Assembly (NCBI RefSeq): GCF_000284035.1
Contig: NC_016887.1
Span: 1,302,001 to 1,366,000, forward strand
Direction of reading: 5' to 3'
DNA from: Nocardia cyriacigeorgica GUH-2
Lineage (GTDB): Bacteria; Actinomycetota; Actinomycetes; Mycobacteriales; Mycobacteriaceae
DNA: 64,000 bases
Shown: in pieces, positions 9,001 through 16,567 of the stretch
Position numbering within the stretch: the first letter of the stretch is position 1
Layout: every line of letters begins with the position of its first letter
Program-made: the position numbers and the translations under genes
Notes under the pieces: model-generated
The model's database searches: none
What the model was told of the DNA's origin: nothing
The model's input: the letters and a program-made list of their open reading frames with translations, nothing else

Positions 9001-9501
9001 GTGTCCGCTCCTTCCGGCCGTTCGGCGCAGCATCGCCCCCGGCATAATCGGCCCGCGCTGATCGCGCTGGTGGTTGTGGCCGCGGTGGCGTGTCTGGCGC
9101 TCGGCTGGTGGCAGTGGGAGCGGTTCGAGTCGTCCAGCGGCACCGGCCAGAACCTGGGGTATGCGCTGCAATGGCCGCTGTTCGCGGCGTTCGCGGTGTT
9201 CGCGTATTTCCGGTTCGTCCGGTTGGAGAGCGAAGCCGAAGAGGAGCAGGCCGCGCCCGCTGAAGCCGCACCGAAACCGGCGAAGGCGAAAAAGGCCGCG
9301 CCGCGGGAGATCCCGGCGGGCATCCTGCCCGAGCGGCCGACGGCCCGGGTCGATCGGCCGAAAGCCGGGCCCGAGCGGGGCAGCGATCCCGCGCTGGCCG
9401 AATACAACAAATACCTGGCGCAATTGCACGCCGACGATATCGGTGAACAGGTCCGCGCCGCGGGCCTCGACACCAGCGACACCGAGAGGAGCGCCGGTTG
9501 A
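9001..9501 (+). CDS. Small membrane protein with two N-terminal transmembrane helices (LprD-like)
   Basis: About 166 residues. A basic N-terminus is followed by one hydrophobic helix ending LGWWQWERF and a second (WPLFAAFAVFAYFRFV). A charged, Ala/Pro/Lys-rich cytosolic tail then ends in LAEYNKYLAQLHADD. The neighbour order resembles Rv1343c (lprD) and Rv1342c in M. tuberculosis, although here both genes point the same way as rdgB. GTG at 9001 is used, and GTG at 8992 adds three residues. No function is assigned. Its stop overlaps the TTG start of the next gene. Confidence 0.65.
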   Translation: MSAPSGRSAQHRPRHNRPALIALVVVAAVACLALGWWQWERFESSSGTGQNLGYALQWPLFAAFAVFAYFRFVRLESEAEEEQAAPAEAAPKPAKAKKAAPREIPAGILPERPTARVDRPKAGPERGSDPALAEYNKYLAQLHADDIGEQVRAAGLDTSDTERSAG

Positions 9502-9887
9502 GCGCCAGCGACAACTCCACCGACACCACGCTGACCCACGGCGCCACCCCCGCCACCCCTGCCAAGGCCTCCGCCGACACCGGCAAGATCAAGAACGCCC
9601 TGCTGCGCTACCGGGTGCTGGCCTGGACCACCGGTCTGTGGCTGCTGCTGCTCACCGCCGAGATGATCGCCCAGTACGGCTTCGGCGTCGACACCCCGCG
9701 CTGGATCGCCGTCGTGCACGGGTGGGTGTACTTCATCTACCTGATCTTCACCGCCGACCTCGCGGTCAAGGTGCGCTGGCCCGCCGGCCGGACCGTCGGC
9801 ACCCTGCTCGCCGGCACCATCCCGCTGCTGTCGTTCTTCGTCGAGCACCGCAACGCCCAGCAGGTCAAGCGCGATTTCGGCGTCTGA
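9498..9887 (+). CDS. DUF3817 family membrane protein
   Basis: A 129-residue protein with a soluble Thr/Ala-rich N-terminus (to about residue 35) and then three hydrophobic helices. These contain YRVLAWTTGLWLLLLTAEM, WIAVVHGWVYFIYLIFTADLAVK and GTLLAGTIPLLSFFVEHR. The HGW..Y and final EHR are typical of DUF3817 (Rv1342c relatives). The TTG at 9498 overlaps the preceding stop by 3 nt and has AGAGGA seven bases upstream, indicating coupled translation with the preceding membrane protein. The molecular role is unknown. Confidence 0.8.
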   Translation: MSASDNSTDTTLTHGATPATPAKASADTGKIKNALLRYRVLAWTTGLWLLLLTAEMIAQYGFGVDTPRWIAVVHGWVYFIYLIFTADLAVKVRWPAGRTVGTLLAGTIPLLSFFVEHRNAQQVKRDFGV

Positions 9888-9919
9888 CGCCTTTCTGCAA
9901 GATTCCTCCCCGCTCGCGC

Positions 9920-9966
9920 CCTACGGTCGAAGTATCGAGCGCGTCCTACGGTCGAGGTATCGAGCG
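9920..9966 (+). promoter_or_regulatory. Direct repeat of 22 bp, 25-bp period, before the SRPBCC gene
   Basis: CCTACGGTCGA(A/G)GTATCGAGCG occurs at 9920-9941 and again at 9945-9966, identical except for one base. The second copy ends 16 nt before the start codon of the SRPBCC gene and runs into its GAGAGGAG ribosome binding site. This may be a duplicated promoter element or a double regulator site. Confidence 0.5.
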
Positions 9967-9982
9967 AGAGGAGTTGAGAGCG

Positions 9983-10420
9983 ATGACCGGCTTCACCGCC
10001 AGGGTCGAGATCGACATCGATGCCTCGCCGCAGCAGGTGTGGGCGACCCTGACCGACCCGGAACAGATCCGCGATTTCATGTTCGGCGCCGAGGTGCGCA
10101 CCGACTGGAAGGTGGGCAGCCCCATCGTCTGGCAGGGCGAGTACCAGAACCGCGCCTACACCGACAAGGGCGAGATCCTGGCCGCCGACCCCGGCCGACT
10201 GCTGAAACTGACCCACTACAGCCCGCTGTCCGGCCAACCCGACACCCCGGCGAACTACCACACCCTCACCTACGAACTGACCGGCGACACCACCACCCAC
10301 CTGACCCTCACCCAGGACAACAACGCCGACGAGCAGGAAGCAGCCCACTCCCGCAGCATGTGGGAGACCCACCTACGCGGGATCAAGGCAGCCGCCGAGG
10401 CAGCACCGGCCTCCCGATAG
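9983..10420 (+). CDS. SRPBCC/AHSA1-domain protein
   Basis: A 145-residue single-domain START-like fold protein. Typical AHSA1 features are VEIDIDASPQQVWATLTDPEQIRDFMFGAE at the N-terminus (split here by no gap), VGSPIVWQGEYQ, and the C-terminal MWETHLRGIKAAAEAA helix. ATG at 9983 has a good GAGAGGAG upstream. Such proteins bind hydrophobic ligands and often sit next to ArsR regulators, but none is seen here. No specific ligand can be assigned. Confidence 0.8.
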   Translation: MTGFTARVEIDIDASPQQVWATLTDPEQIRDFMFGAEVRTDWKVGSPIVWQGEYQNRAYTDKGEILAADPGRLLKLTHYSPLSGQPDTPANYHTLTYELTGDTTTHLTLTQDNNADEQEAAHSRSMWETHLRGIKAAAEAAPASR

Positions 10421-10479
10421 TCGGGCCACCGACCAGCCGAGCGGCCACCGTCCAGCCCCCACTGCCTCCTCGCTCGGCT

Positions 10480-10545
10480 ATCGCACAAGTTGTGGCGAGT
10501 TCGCGAAGGTTAGGACTTGTGCGAACTAGCAATAACCTGTGCGAT
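10480..10545. promoter_or_regulatory. Overlapping inverted repeats upstream of the AbiEi-like gene
   Basis: CGCACAAGT (10482-10490) pairs perfectly with ACTTGTGCG (10515-10523). The overlapping ATCGCACA (10480-10487) pairs with TGTGCGAT (10538-10545), so two alternative dyads compete for the same left arm. A related ACTTGTCCACAG follows near 10557. The site lies about 90 nt before the GTG of the next gene and may be an operator for its HTH protein. Confidence 0.45.
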
Positions 10546-10637
10546 TCCCAACCCAGACTTGTCCACAGGTGGGGGAGTTGTTCACAGGGGCGGGGTGGAC
10601 GAAAGCGGCGGGGGCTTTCAGGCGGCACCATCGGGGG

Positions 10638-11579
10638 GTGGCCATACCCGACCCGATCTCACGCAGGCTCGCCCTGCAAGAGGGAGTCGCCCCCCATGAA
10701 CTGCGTGGCGAGAGGTGGCAGCGGGTATGCCGCGGACACTATCTGCCTGCGCACAGGGTCGGTGAGCTCAGCGCGACCGACCGTCATTTGGTAGCGGCCA
10801 GGGCTGCCCTCGACAGGCTGAGCTCTGGAGCAGTAATCAGCCACGTCTCGGCGGCGCTCGCCCACGATCTGCCGGTGTGGCGCTTGCCGATCCAGAAGGT
10901 GCACGTGACTCGCAATCGTGCCAGCGGTGCTCGCATCGCTGAGCGACTCATTGTGCACGCAGCACACCTCGAACAGGGCGATGTGGTGCAGGTCGATGGG
11001 CTGCCAGTCACCTCTGTTGCCCGCACGGTCGTGGACCTTGCGAGATCTGTGCCTTTCGCGGAGGCGGTTGTGGTCGGCGACGCGGCGCTGCACACTGGCC
11101 GGACCACCTCAGCGGAACTCGCCGAGCTGATGTCGCGTACCCGCAGCGGCAGAGGGCTTCCCGCTGCTCGTCGGGTGGTGCGCTTCCTCGACGGCCGATC
11201 CGAGAGTCCCGGCGAATCGCTGAGTCGCGTCGTGATGGCCCAGGCGGGTTTGCCCATGCCGGAGTTGCAGGCGACAGTTCTCGACGATCTAGCCCGATTC
11301 GTCGCCCGCGTCGACTTCCTGTTTCCGGATCGCGGCATTGTCGGGGAATTCGACGGCATGGTGAAGTACCGCAAGACTGCTCGGGCGCCCGAGTCGGTGG
11401 TGATCGCCGAGAAGAAGCGCGAAGACGCGCTGCGCGCACTGGGCTGGATGGTGGTGCGCTGGACCTGGCCGGAACTGGACCGGCCGCGCCGCTGGCTTGC
11501 GGCGCTCGAGCGCACCAACCACGTTGCCAGAACCGGAACATGGCATCCCGCTGGAGCTGCGGTACGTCGCAGGCGCTGA
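10638..11579 (+). CDS. AbiEi-like winged-helix protein with C-terminal DUF559/Vsr-like domain
   Basis: A 313-residue protein of a type abundant in actinobacteria. Residues 1-60 resemble the AbiEi antitoxin wHTH (SRRLALQEGVAPHELR..RVCRGHYLPA). The middle has VTSVARTVVDLAR. The C-terminus has an endonuclease-like pattern: RVDFLFPDRGIVGEFDG, then KY, then EKKREDALRALGWMVVRW, resembling the D-ExD-K core of DUF559/Vsr folds. GTG at 10638 follows a GGGGGG ribosome binding site, and the longer frame upstream begins inside the dyad region. No toxin partner is adjacent, so it appears solitary. Nuclease activity is not established. Confidence 0.7.
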   Translation: MAIPDPISRRLALQEGVAPHELRGERWQRVCRGHYLPAHRVGELSATDRHLVAARAALDRLSSGAVISHVSAALAHDLPVWRLPIQKVHVTRNRASGARIAERLIVHAAHLEQGDVVQVDGLPVTSVARTVVDLARSVPFAEAVVVGDAALHTGRTTSAELAELMSRTRSGRGLPAARRVVRFLDGRSESPGESLSRVVMAQAGLPMPELQATVLDDLARFVARVDFLFPDRGIVGEFDGMVKYRKTARAPESVVIAEKKREDALRALGWMVVRWTWPELDRPRRWLAALERTNHVARTGTWHPAGAAVRRRR

Positions 11580-11604
11580 CCACTGCGAACAGCGGCATCC
11601 GGGT

Positions 11605-11638
11605 CAGGCGGGCCGCAGTGACTTGCTGGCCCGACCTG
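11605..11638. terminator. Imperfect hairpin between convergent genes
   Basis: CAGGCGGGCC (11605-11614) can pair with GGCCCGACCTG (11628-11638) with one bulge, over a 13-nt loop. It lies between the stop of the AbiEi-like gene and the stop of the minus-strand dehydrogenase, so it could serve both. Confidence 0.4.
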
Positions 11639-11646
11639 GTGCGGCC

Positions 11647-12522
11647 CTAGAACTTGTAGGTGATGCCGGTGAAGCGTTCGGATTCTTCCCAGAGGCGGCG
11701 TTGGAGGTCGCGATTCTTGGAGAGCTTGGTCGACGGGGAGGGCTCGACCGGGCCCTGGGACTGGAAGAGGCGGGTGGGGCCCCAGTAGGTGTTGGGGTCG
11801 GCGTCGGGTTCGGTGGCGGCGAACAGGGTCGAGTGGGCGGCCTTGGCGGGCGGGTGGCCGATGAGGCGGATGAAGGGTTTGCTGATGCGGTCGAGCGGGG
11901 TCTCGGTGCGGGCGAACAGGTCGGTGGCCGACACGCCGGGGTGGACCGCGTAGGACCGCTTGGACGAGCCGGCCTCCTCGAGGCGGTGCTGGAGTTCGCG
12001 GGCGAACATGAGGTTGGCCAGCTTGGACTGGGCGTAGGCGAGATTGCGCTGGTAGCGGCGGTTTTCGTAGTTCAGGTCGTCGATCCAGAGCTTCGGGGTC
12101 TGCTTGTGCGCGATGCTGGCCAGCGACACCACCCGGTCGCGAATGCGGTCGAGCACCAGGCCGGTGAGGGCGAAGTGACCCAGGTGGTTGACGCCGAACT
12201 GGGTTTCGAAACCGTCCTTGGTGCGCGAGAACGGCACGTTCATCAGGCCGGCGTTATTGATGAGGACATCGAATTCGCCGCAGTTGCCGGCGAATTCGCG
12301 CACCGAGGACAGGTCGGCCAGATCGAGCGGCGCGACCTTCACATCGCCGTCGATACGGTCGGCGATCTCTTGGGCCTTGGCCGTATTCCGGCAGGCCATG
12401 ACCACCGTCGCGCCCTTGCTCGCCAGCACCTTCGTGGTTTCGACACCGAGGCCGCCATTGGCTCCGGTGACGACGAAGGTGCGCCCGGTCTGATCGGATA
12501 TCTGCTCAGGTTTCCACGCCAT
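11647..12522 (-). CDS. Short-chain dehydrogenase/reductase (retinol dehydrogenase-like)
   Basis: A 291-residue NAD(P)-dependent oxidoreductase with a Rossmann fold. TGANGGLG (about 19-26) binds the cofactor, DVLINNAGLM is the NNAG motif, and the catalytic Ser lies in VVSLASIAHK. YAQSK supplies the active Tyr and Lys. The length and WIDDLNYENRRYQRNLAYAQSK segment match the SDR group related to retinol and protochlorophyllide reductases. The substrate is unknown. It stands alone on the minus strand, and ATG at 12522 is the natural start before the fold. Confidence 0.87.
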   Translation of the reverse strand: MAWKPEQISDQTGRTFVVTGANGGLGVETTKVLASKGATVVMACRNTAKAQEIADRIDGDVKVAPLDLADLSSVREFAGNCGEFDVLINNAGLMNVPFSRTKDGFETQFGVNHLGHFALTGLVLDRIRDRVVSLASIAHKQTPKLWIDDLNYENRRYQRNLAYAQSKLANLMFARELQHRLEEAGSSKRSYAVHPGVSATDLFARTETPLDRISKPFIRLIGHPPAKAAHSTLFAATEPDADPNTYWGPTRLFQSQGPVEPSPSTKLSKNRDLQRRLWEESERFTGITYKF

Positions 12523-12863
12523 GCACCGACCTTACTCCTGGGTAAGTTCCCTGTGAAGTGTGTCTCGGACGCTGATCGTTCACAGTGCGCTCCTCGGCCC
12601 GGTATGGAGCATCGGAGACCGGGGCGATACGGATCGCCACCCAGCGCGGCCGCCATGGCCGATACCGGATGCGCCGCCACGGCAGGGGCGTGGTGACGGC
12701 GGGCCCGGACTCCGATGCCGGAAGCGAGGAAACCAGGCCACAATGGGTGCCGACCTGCGATGATAGGCAGATCGCACCGATGTTCGCGTTTTCCCTGTGC
12801 CGCGTCCAGGATTGGGCCACAATGTGTGCTCGGCAGGGGTGCCATTCGCAGGAGGGGATCACT
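12523..12863. other. Gene-free 341-bp divergent intergenic region
   Basis: This lies between the divergent dehydrogenase and DUF5753 genes. No gene is supported. GGCCACAATG(G/T)GTG occurs twice (near 12736 and 12814), the second about 50 nt before the start of the DUF5753 gene. It could carry promoter or operator sequence. The strong AGGAGGGG at 12850-12857 is the ribosome binding site of that gene. Confidence 0.4.
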
Positions 12864-13742
12864 ATGCCCACATCGGGCAACACGGTGCCACGACGTCAAC
12901 TGGGTAAGCACCTGCGCGAAATGCGCCAGGCGGCGGGCTTGAGCATCGCCGAAGCCGCGCGGCAGATCGGGCGCGGGGCCGGGACGGTACAAAGGTTGGA
13001 GACGGGGCATCCCGGGAAGATTCACATCCCGGACATCGTGGGGTTGTGCGAGCTGTATGACGAGGTGGAGCAGCAGGATGCGCTGCTGGGGCTGGCGAAG
13101 GAGGCCGACGAGGAGCCGAGGAACGGCGGATGGTGGCATGAGTTCGGGGAGCTGATTCCGGCGGACTTCGAGCTGTATGTGGGGATGGAGGCGATCGCGA
13201 CCAGCTTGATGGTGTACCGACCGGACATGGTCAGTGGGCTGTTCCAAACTGCCGGGTATTCAATGGCTTTGGAACGGGCATATGCTCCGGGCGATTCGCT
13301 CGAAGAGCTGGAGCGACGAGTTCGTCGGCGGATGGGGCGGCAGAAGATCTTCAAGCGCAAGCGAAACCCGGTCTCGGTGACCCTGATACTGGACGAAGCT
13401 GTGCTCCATCGAGCAGTCGGTGGTCGAAAGACGATGGCAGCCCAACTTCGCCATCTCGCTGACATGCCGCCGAACGTCGTCGTTCGAGTGCTGCCATTCG
13501 GGTGCGGGATGCCGACCGGCAAGGCCCCAGGTCCGTTCACAGTGCTTGACTTCGCCGCCCCAACAAATGAGCCGACGACGGTATACGTCGAGTCCTACAC
13601 GGCCAACTTGTACTACGACAGGCCTGATTCTGTTGACCGTTATCGACGGGCCTTCACCATGATGCAGGCAGTAGCGTTGGATCCGGTCGGCAGTAAGTGC
13701 CTACTGCGAACGAGGGCGAAGGAGTACGAGCGTGAGCGTTGA
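12864..13742 (+). CDS. XRE-family HTH regulator with DUF5753 domain
   Basis: A 292-residue DNA-binding protein. The HTH spans about residues 10-65 (LGKHLREMRQAAGLSIAEAARQIG and then GTVQRLETGH). The rest is the DUF5753 domain with its marker YRPDMVSGLFQTAGYSMAL and the late GPFTVLDF segment. Such proteins are paired with DUF397 proteins throughout actinobacteria and influence development and secondary metabolism. ATG at 12864 has AGGAGGGG seven bases upstream. Its end overlaps the following DUF397 gene by 11 nt. Confidence 0.9.
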   Translation: MPTSGNTVPRRQLGKHLREMRQAAGLSIAEAARQIGRGAGTVQRLETGHPGKIHIPDIVGLCELYDEVEQQDALLGLAKEADEEPRNGGWWHEFGELIPADFELYVGMEAIATSLMVYRPDMVSGLFQTAGYSMALERAYAPGDSLEELERRVRRRMGRQKIFKRKRNPVSVTLILDEAVLHRAVGGRKTMAAQLRHLADMPPNVVVRVLPFGCGMPTGKAPGPFTVLDFAAPTNEPTTVYVESYTANLYYDRPDSVDRYRRAFTMMQAVALDPVGSKCLLRTRAKEYERER

Positions 13743-13938
13743 GCAGAGGACGGCCAAGTGGTTCAAGTCCAGTCGCAGCGTGGGAGATAGCGACTGCGTC
13801 GAGGTTGCACACCTGGAACGTGACAGGGTGGGAGTCCGCGATTCGAAGAATCCCTCCGGCCCGGCCCTGGTGTTCGCGCCATCGGCGTGGGACTCGTTCA
13901 TCACCCAGGCACGTTCCGGCGTGTTCGACCACGGCTGA
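13732..13938 (+). CDS. DUF397 protein, first copy
   Basis: A 68-residue DUF397 protein with the diagnostic WFKSSRSVGDSDCVEVA, VGVRDSKNPSGPALVF and a final W-x-x-F-I-T segment. The GTG start lies inside the 3' end of the DUF5753 gene (11-nt overlap), so the two are translationally coupled. Members are usually small partners of the upstream HTH protein, sometimes described as antitoxin-like. The biochemical role is not settled. Confidence 0.9.
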   Translation: MSVEQRTAKWFKSSRSVGDSDCVEVAHLERDRVGVRDSKNPSGPALVFAPSAWDSFITQARSGVFDHG

Positions 13939-13964
13939 TTCGCTGAATCTGATTGGAGCACAGC

Positions 13965-14171
13965 ATGGGCAGCGGAGTAGACGGCGCGCGGTGGTTCAAA
14001 TCGAGTCGCAGCGTCGGAGGGAACGACTGCGTCGAGGTCGCGCACCTCGGTCAGGGCTGTATCGGGGTCCGTGATTCGAAGAATCCCACCGGCCCGGCCC
14101 TGGTCTTCACTCCCGCCGAGTGGGCCTCATTCCTGACCCACACCCGCGCCGGGCATTTCGACCACCACTGA
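13965..14171 (+). CDS. DUF397 protein, second copy
   Basis: A 68-residue paralogue of the preceding protein. Long blocks such as WFKSSRSVGG(N)DCVEVAHL, GVRDSKNP(T)GPALVF and the C-terminal F-D-H-(G/H) end are nearly identical. It starts 26 nt after the first copy at an ATG with TTGGAG upstream. A 12-bp-earlier TTG is possible but less likely. This looks like a recent tandem duplication and is followed by a strong terminator. Confidence 0.9.
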   Translation: MGSGVDGARWFKSSRSVGGNDCVEVAHLGQGCIGVRDSKNPTGPALVFTPAEWASFLTHTRAGHFDHH

Positions 14172-14211
14172 TCGACACCGCACCGGCCAGACGGCCTGAC
14201 CCAATGAGACG

Positions 14212-14248
14212 GCCCGTGCCTCAGCCTGTTTCGGGCTGACGCACGGGC
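14212..14248. terminator. Strong bidirectional hairpin terminator
   Basis: GCCCGTGCCTCAGCC (14212-14226) and GGCTGACGCACGGGC (14234-14248) form a 15-bp stem with a single mismatch and a 7-nt loop TGTTTCG. It lies between the DUF397 genes (plus strand) and the SapA-like genes (minus strand), which converge here. Confidence 0.75.
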
Positions 14249-14352
14249 GCTCATATTTCCACGCGGTCTGCGCGGACGGTCATCGGCCGGGGTGACCGGC
14301 CTGATCAGCGAGCGCTCAGGGGTAGTTCGCGCCCGCCAACCGGACTGTCCGC

Positions 14353-14778
14353 TCACCCGCAGTGGCTCGGTCCCGGCGAGTTCCAACTGACCGATCTGCC
14401 GCTGGTGCTCGTCGCGGCGCCGCCCCAGCCGATGCACTTGCCGGGAGCATCGACCTTCACCGGGCCAGCGTAATGAGTGAACATGCCGGCATCCACCTGC
14501 GCGGGGCCGCTCGATCCCCAGATTCCGAGTGAGACTCCCGTACTGGTCCTGGTGCCGACCCCCTGCGTCTTCCAGGTGACCGCGCAGTTCGTCCTGCCGT
14601 TGTAGAGCAGGTACATGGTGGCGAGGCCGCCCAGGTCGTGGGTGTCGATGACTCGGTATCCGCTGCCGCAGACCGAGGCCGGGGTCGCTGCGTTTGCTGG
14701 GGCGACCATGGCCAGCGATCCGGTGAGGATCGCCGCGACGGCAGGGCCCAGCCTCGCGCCGCTTTTCAGCACTGGCAT
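14353..14778 (-). CDS. Secreted spore-associated-protein-like (SapA-like) protein, copy 1
   Basis: A 141-residue exported protein. A basic start (MPVLKSGARLG) and hydrophobic core lead to a signal-peptidase site near APANAATP. The mature part has ASVCGSGYRVIDTHDLGGLATMY and LLYNGRTNCAVTW, then YAGPVKVDAPGKCIGWGG, the pattern of Streptomyces spore-associated protein A. Four cysteines suggest two disulfides. ATG at 14778 is preferred because it gives a normal signal peptide, whereas the longer frame adds 61 unrelated residues. It follows a close paralogue on the same strand. The function of the family is unclear. Confidence 0.75.
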   Translation of the reverse strand: MPVLKSGARLGPAVAAILTGSLAMVAPANAATPASVCGSGYRVIDTHDLGGLATMYLLYNGRTNCAVTWKTQGVGTRTSTGVSLGIWGSSGPAQVDAGMFTHYAGPVKVDAPGKCIGWGGAATSTSGRSVSWNSPGPSHCG

Positions 14779-14927
14779 GTGTTCGTACTTTCTGAGGAGA
14801 TCGACCGCCGAATACCGGTCGGTGATCGTTGGTCGATGGATTTCCCGGCCGTGCCCTGCGTCCGTCCGCGTTGTCAAGGCTGCGTGTCCGGTGTGATCGA
14901 GGGGGCCGGCCGATCGTTGTGCGGGGC

Positions 14928-15368
14928 TCAGCCGCAGTGGCTCGGACCCGGCGAATCCCAATGGATCCCGCCCCCGTTCACGATGTCGCCGGGCCGGAGT
15001 GCGCTACCGCCCCACGCGATGCATTTGCCGGGGGCATCCACTTTCACTGGACCGGCGTAATACGCGTAGTGATCGTAGTCCTGCCTATGGCTGCTGGGCT
15101 GGCCCCAGATTGCGACCATAGCCCTCGTGGGTGTCTTCGTGCCGACGTAGGCGTTCTTCCACGTCACGACACAATTGGTGCGGCCGTTGTAGAGCAGGTA
15201 GATGGTGGCGAGACTGCCCAGATCGTGGGTGTCGATGACTCGGTAGCTACCGCCGCCACACACGGAGGCCGGCGTTGCGGCGTTCGCGGGGGCGGCCATG
15301 GTCAGTGATCCAGCGAGGATTGCCGCGACGGCAAGGCCCAACCTGGCTCCGTGTTCGAACACGCGCAT
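14928..15368 (-). CDS. Secreted SapA-like protein, copy 2
   Basis: A 146-residue paralogue of the downstream gene, sharing the signal peptide and mature core: AAPANAATPASVCGGGSYRV at the junction, LLYNGRTNCVVTWKN, and YYAGPVKVDAPGKCIAWGG. Both end in the same SPGPSHCG. ATG at 15368 has GGAAGG about 9 nt upstream. It is the first gene of the pair, with a 149-bp gap to the second. The middle segments (after TWK) differ most, suggesting that part diverges under its own selection. Confidence 0.77.
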   Translation of the reverse strand: MRVFEHGARLGLAVAAILAGSLTMAAPANAATPASVCGGGSYRVIDTHDLGSLATIYLLYNGRTNCVVTWKNAYVGTKTPTRAMVAIWGQPSSHRQDYDHYAYYAGPVKVDAPGKCIAWGGSALRPGDIVNGGGIHWDSPGPSHCG

Positions 15369-15601
15369 CTTTGTAGTTTTCCTTCCGAGAAACAATCGAG
15401 CGATCACGGCACCGGATGGCGGTCGGTGACCGTCCGCCGATACGTGATCCGTCAAGAATCCTCCACCGCAGTCCGGTGAGAAGCTTCCCGATGCTGGGAA
15501 ATTGCTGGTTGCCCAGGGGCGTGGCCGCGGCGATGCGGTCGAACAGTTCCGTCTGCCGTCGTAGCCTGAAACCCTCAGATGCTGGACAGGAGGATTGCGC
15601 C

Positions 15602-16288
15602 GTGGCCGAGACGACGTCGACCGAGACGACGGTGTCGCAGGTGCTGGCCGAGCTGGCCGCCCTCGACGACCCGAAGATGCGCGCGGTGAACGAGAAGCAC
15701 GGTGACGATCACGGCGTGAACCTCACCAAGCTGCGTGCGGTCGCCAAGCGGTTGAAGACCCAGCAGGACCTCGCCCGCGATCTCTGGGCCACCGGCGACA
15801 CCGCCGCCCGCCTGCTGGCCTTGCTGATCTGCCGCCCGAAGGCCTTCGAGCGTGATGAGCTGGACGCCATGATGCGCCAGGCCCGCGCGCCGAAGGTGCA
15901 GGACTGGCTGGTGAACTACGTGGTGAAGAAGAACCCGCACGCCGAAGACCTGCGCCGCGCCTGGTTCGCCGACCCGGACCCGCTGGTCGCCGGCGCCGGC
16001 TGGGCGCTCACCGCCGAACGCGTGGTGAAGAACCCCGAAGGACTCGACCTCACCGAACTGCTCGACATCATCGAAGCGCAGATGAAAGATGCCCCCGACC
16101 GCCTCCAATGGGCGATGAACACCTGCCTGGCCCAAATCGGCATCACCCACCCCGACCACCGTGCCCGCGCGCTGGACATCGGCGAACGGCTCGAAGTCCT
16201 GAAGGACTACCCGACCTCCCCGGGCTGCACATCCCCATACGCCCCCATCTGGATCAACGAAATGGTCAGGCGCCAGCAGGCGAAGTAA
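15602..16288 (+). CDS. AlkD-like DNA alkylation repair protein (HEAT repeats)
   Basis: A 228-residue all-helical protein of the DNA alkylation repair family, which removes bulky or charged alkyl-purines using a HEAT-repeat scaffold. The visible features are the N-terminal VSQVLAELAALDDPKMRAVNEKHG, LRAVAKRLKTQQDLARDLWATG (the HEAT hinge with an invariant Trp) and WLVNYVVKKNPHAEDLRRAW. GTG at 15602 has AGGAGG upstream at 15588, which decides against longer starts. It is transcribed alone. Confidence 0.8.
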   Translation: MAETTSTETTVSQVLAELAALDDPKMRAVNEKHGDDHGVNLTKLRAVAKRLKTQQDLARDLWATGDTAARLLALLICRPKAFERDELDAMMRQARAPKVQDWLVNYVVKKNPHAEDLRRAWFADPDPLVAGAGWALTAERVVKNPEGLDLTELLDIIEAQMKDAPDRLQWAMNTCLAQIGITHPDHRARALDIGERLEVLKDYPTSPGCTSPYAPIWINEMVRRQQAK

Positions 16289-16503
16289 GGGAGGCCGGCC
16301 ACGTTCACATCGCCGCCGCGGGGCAACCCCCGGCGGACTCGAAGACGTAGGCCCGCCCCCCATCGGCGGTGTGGCCGCCGGATCAGCGCAAGCGCCATCG
16401 ATCCCCAGCCGGGCAATCCAAAGCCGCCCGTGGCCGACGACGGCACGGTGACGATCACCGACTACGGCATCTCCCCGACGCCACCAAGGAGCGCGGAGTA
16501 CCG

Positions 16504-16565
16504 CGACGAGGGGTACATGAGGCTGTTGATCGCGGCGTGTCGCCGGTTTCCTGTACCCCTCGTCG
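16504..16565. terminator. Perfect 14-bp inverted repeat with 34-nt loop
   Basis: CGACGAGGGGTACA (16504-16517) is exactly complementary to TGTACCCCTCGTCG (16552-16565). It ends three bases before the stop codon of espG on the minus strand. The stem is strong enough to end transcription of the minus-strand ESX cassette, but the long loop is unusual for a terminator and other roles are possible. Confidence 0.5.
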
Positions 16566-16567
16566 GC

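Noticed and set aside
9498..9501. Frameshift suspected because the DUF3817 gene begins inside the preceding stop
   Set aside because: A ribosome binding site AGAGGA and a TTG start explain the overlap, and both proteins are complete by themselves.
12585..12863. 93-codon N-terminal extension of the DUF5753 regulator
   Set aside because: The extension lacks similarity and ribosome binding site, while the ATG at 12864 has AGGAGGGG and directly precedes the HTH.
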